Made by a program: the position numbers and the translations under genes | Part shown: positions 63,852 through 64,000 of the stretch, piece by piece | Layout: every line of letters starts with the position of its first letter | Numbering within the stretch: position 1 is the stretch's first letter | NCBI GenBank assembly: GCA_963762425.1 | Contig: CAVXKY010000023.1 | Location: 62,001 to 126,000, forward strand | Length of the DNA stretch: 64,000 nucleotides | Direction: 5' to 3' | Source of the DNA: REEB95 sp963762425 | GTDB taxonomy: Bacteria > Pseudomonadota > Alphaproteobacteria > ATCC43930 > CGMCC-115725 | Notes under the pieces: model-generated | The model's input: only the letters and a program-made list of their open reading frames with translations | Told to the model about the DNA's origin: nothing | The model's database searches: none

Positions 63852-64000
63852 GGCGGCAGCTTCCGGGCCTCGCCAAGATTCGTCAAGGTAAATTCCCGAA
63901 TTAACCAAGTAAATCTGCGATCAGCCTTGGTTGTTATCGTTAATATCCCCAGCTTCTTAAGTAATTCTCCGCCGAACGGTTAAGGTTAAGCGGGCGGGCG

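Noticed and set aside
61599..63983. A 794-codon plus-strand frame across the acyl-CoA genes
   Set aside because: Antisense to two clear enzymes; composition is typical of a shadow frame.
1..64000. CRISPR array or rRNA operon
   Set aside because: I saw no regularly spaced direct repeats and no rRNA core sequences.

Overview
The window looks like a piece of an alphaproteobacterial chromosome. The evidence is the housekeeping order ppx - rlmE - guaB - rsmB - guaA, RepB-type ParB proteins, a Flp pilin, a DUF6455 domain and high GC. I cannot place it below class level.

Layout. (1) 1-2.7 kb, minus strand: cstA, ybdD and the start of a GltD-like flavoprotein. (2) 3.1-17.9 kb: a dense cytochrome c island. 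It holds a PSCyt1-like monoheme cytochrome, two near-identical c5-like cytochromes, two tetraheme c4-like cytochromes, a monoheme membrane protein, a hexaheme / Fe-S / NrfD module, a nonaheme c plus cytochrome b module resembling CbcL, a decaheme MtrA and an MtrB/PioB barrel. (3) 18-20 kb: a DUF6455-universal stress fusion and a voltage-gated K+ channel. (4) 20-35 kb: catabolic and transport genes (hydroxyacid dehydrogenase, PEP-utilising enzyme, M24 peptidase homologue, LysR, CocE hydrolase, Liv-type ABC genes with a permease-ATPase fusion, SnoaL, DoxX, OYE, HIBADH, EboE-like, Gfo/Idh). (5) 35-43 kb: a second electron-transfer block with a histidine kinase carrying periplasmic c-haem motifs, a sigma-54 response regulator, a stand-alone receiver, a membrane-anchored receiver, a second nonaheme c plus cytochrome b pair, and hemG. 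(6) 43.3-54 kb: a mobile region with an operator-like inverted-repeat cluster, a methyltransferase interrupted at a C13 tract, a serine recombinase followed by two ParB-like genes, hicAB, a frameshifted histidine kinase, a Flp pilin and a recombinase remnant beside tRNA-Gln(CTG). (7) 54.2-64 kb: housekeeping genes, then acyl-CoA metabolism.

How it works together (inference). Quinol electrons would leave the inner membrane through the CbcL-like and hexaheme/Fe-S/NrfD modules, cross the periplasm on c4/c5 cytochromes, and pass the outer membrane through MtrAB, or run in reverse for oxidation of an external donor such as Fe(II). Structural genes in blocks 2 and 5 carry about 46 CXXCH motifs. FNR/Anr-like boxes, TTGAT-N4-ATCAA and close variants, sit before cstA, several cytochrome operons, mtrAB, the usp gene, the haem-sensor kinase and the second nonaheme operon. 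This suggests one low-oxygen regulon. A good -24/-12 promoter lies 45 bases before the receiver operon that faces the sigma-54 regulator.

Data caveat. Many genes, including guaA, are broken by single inserted bases, densest at 6.9-13.9 kb. I read these mostly as sequence error, not decay, and annotate whole loci across the breaks.
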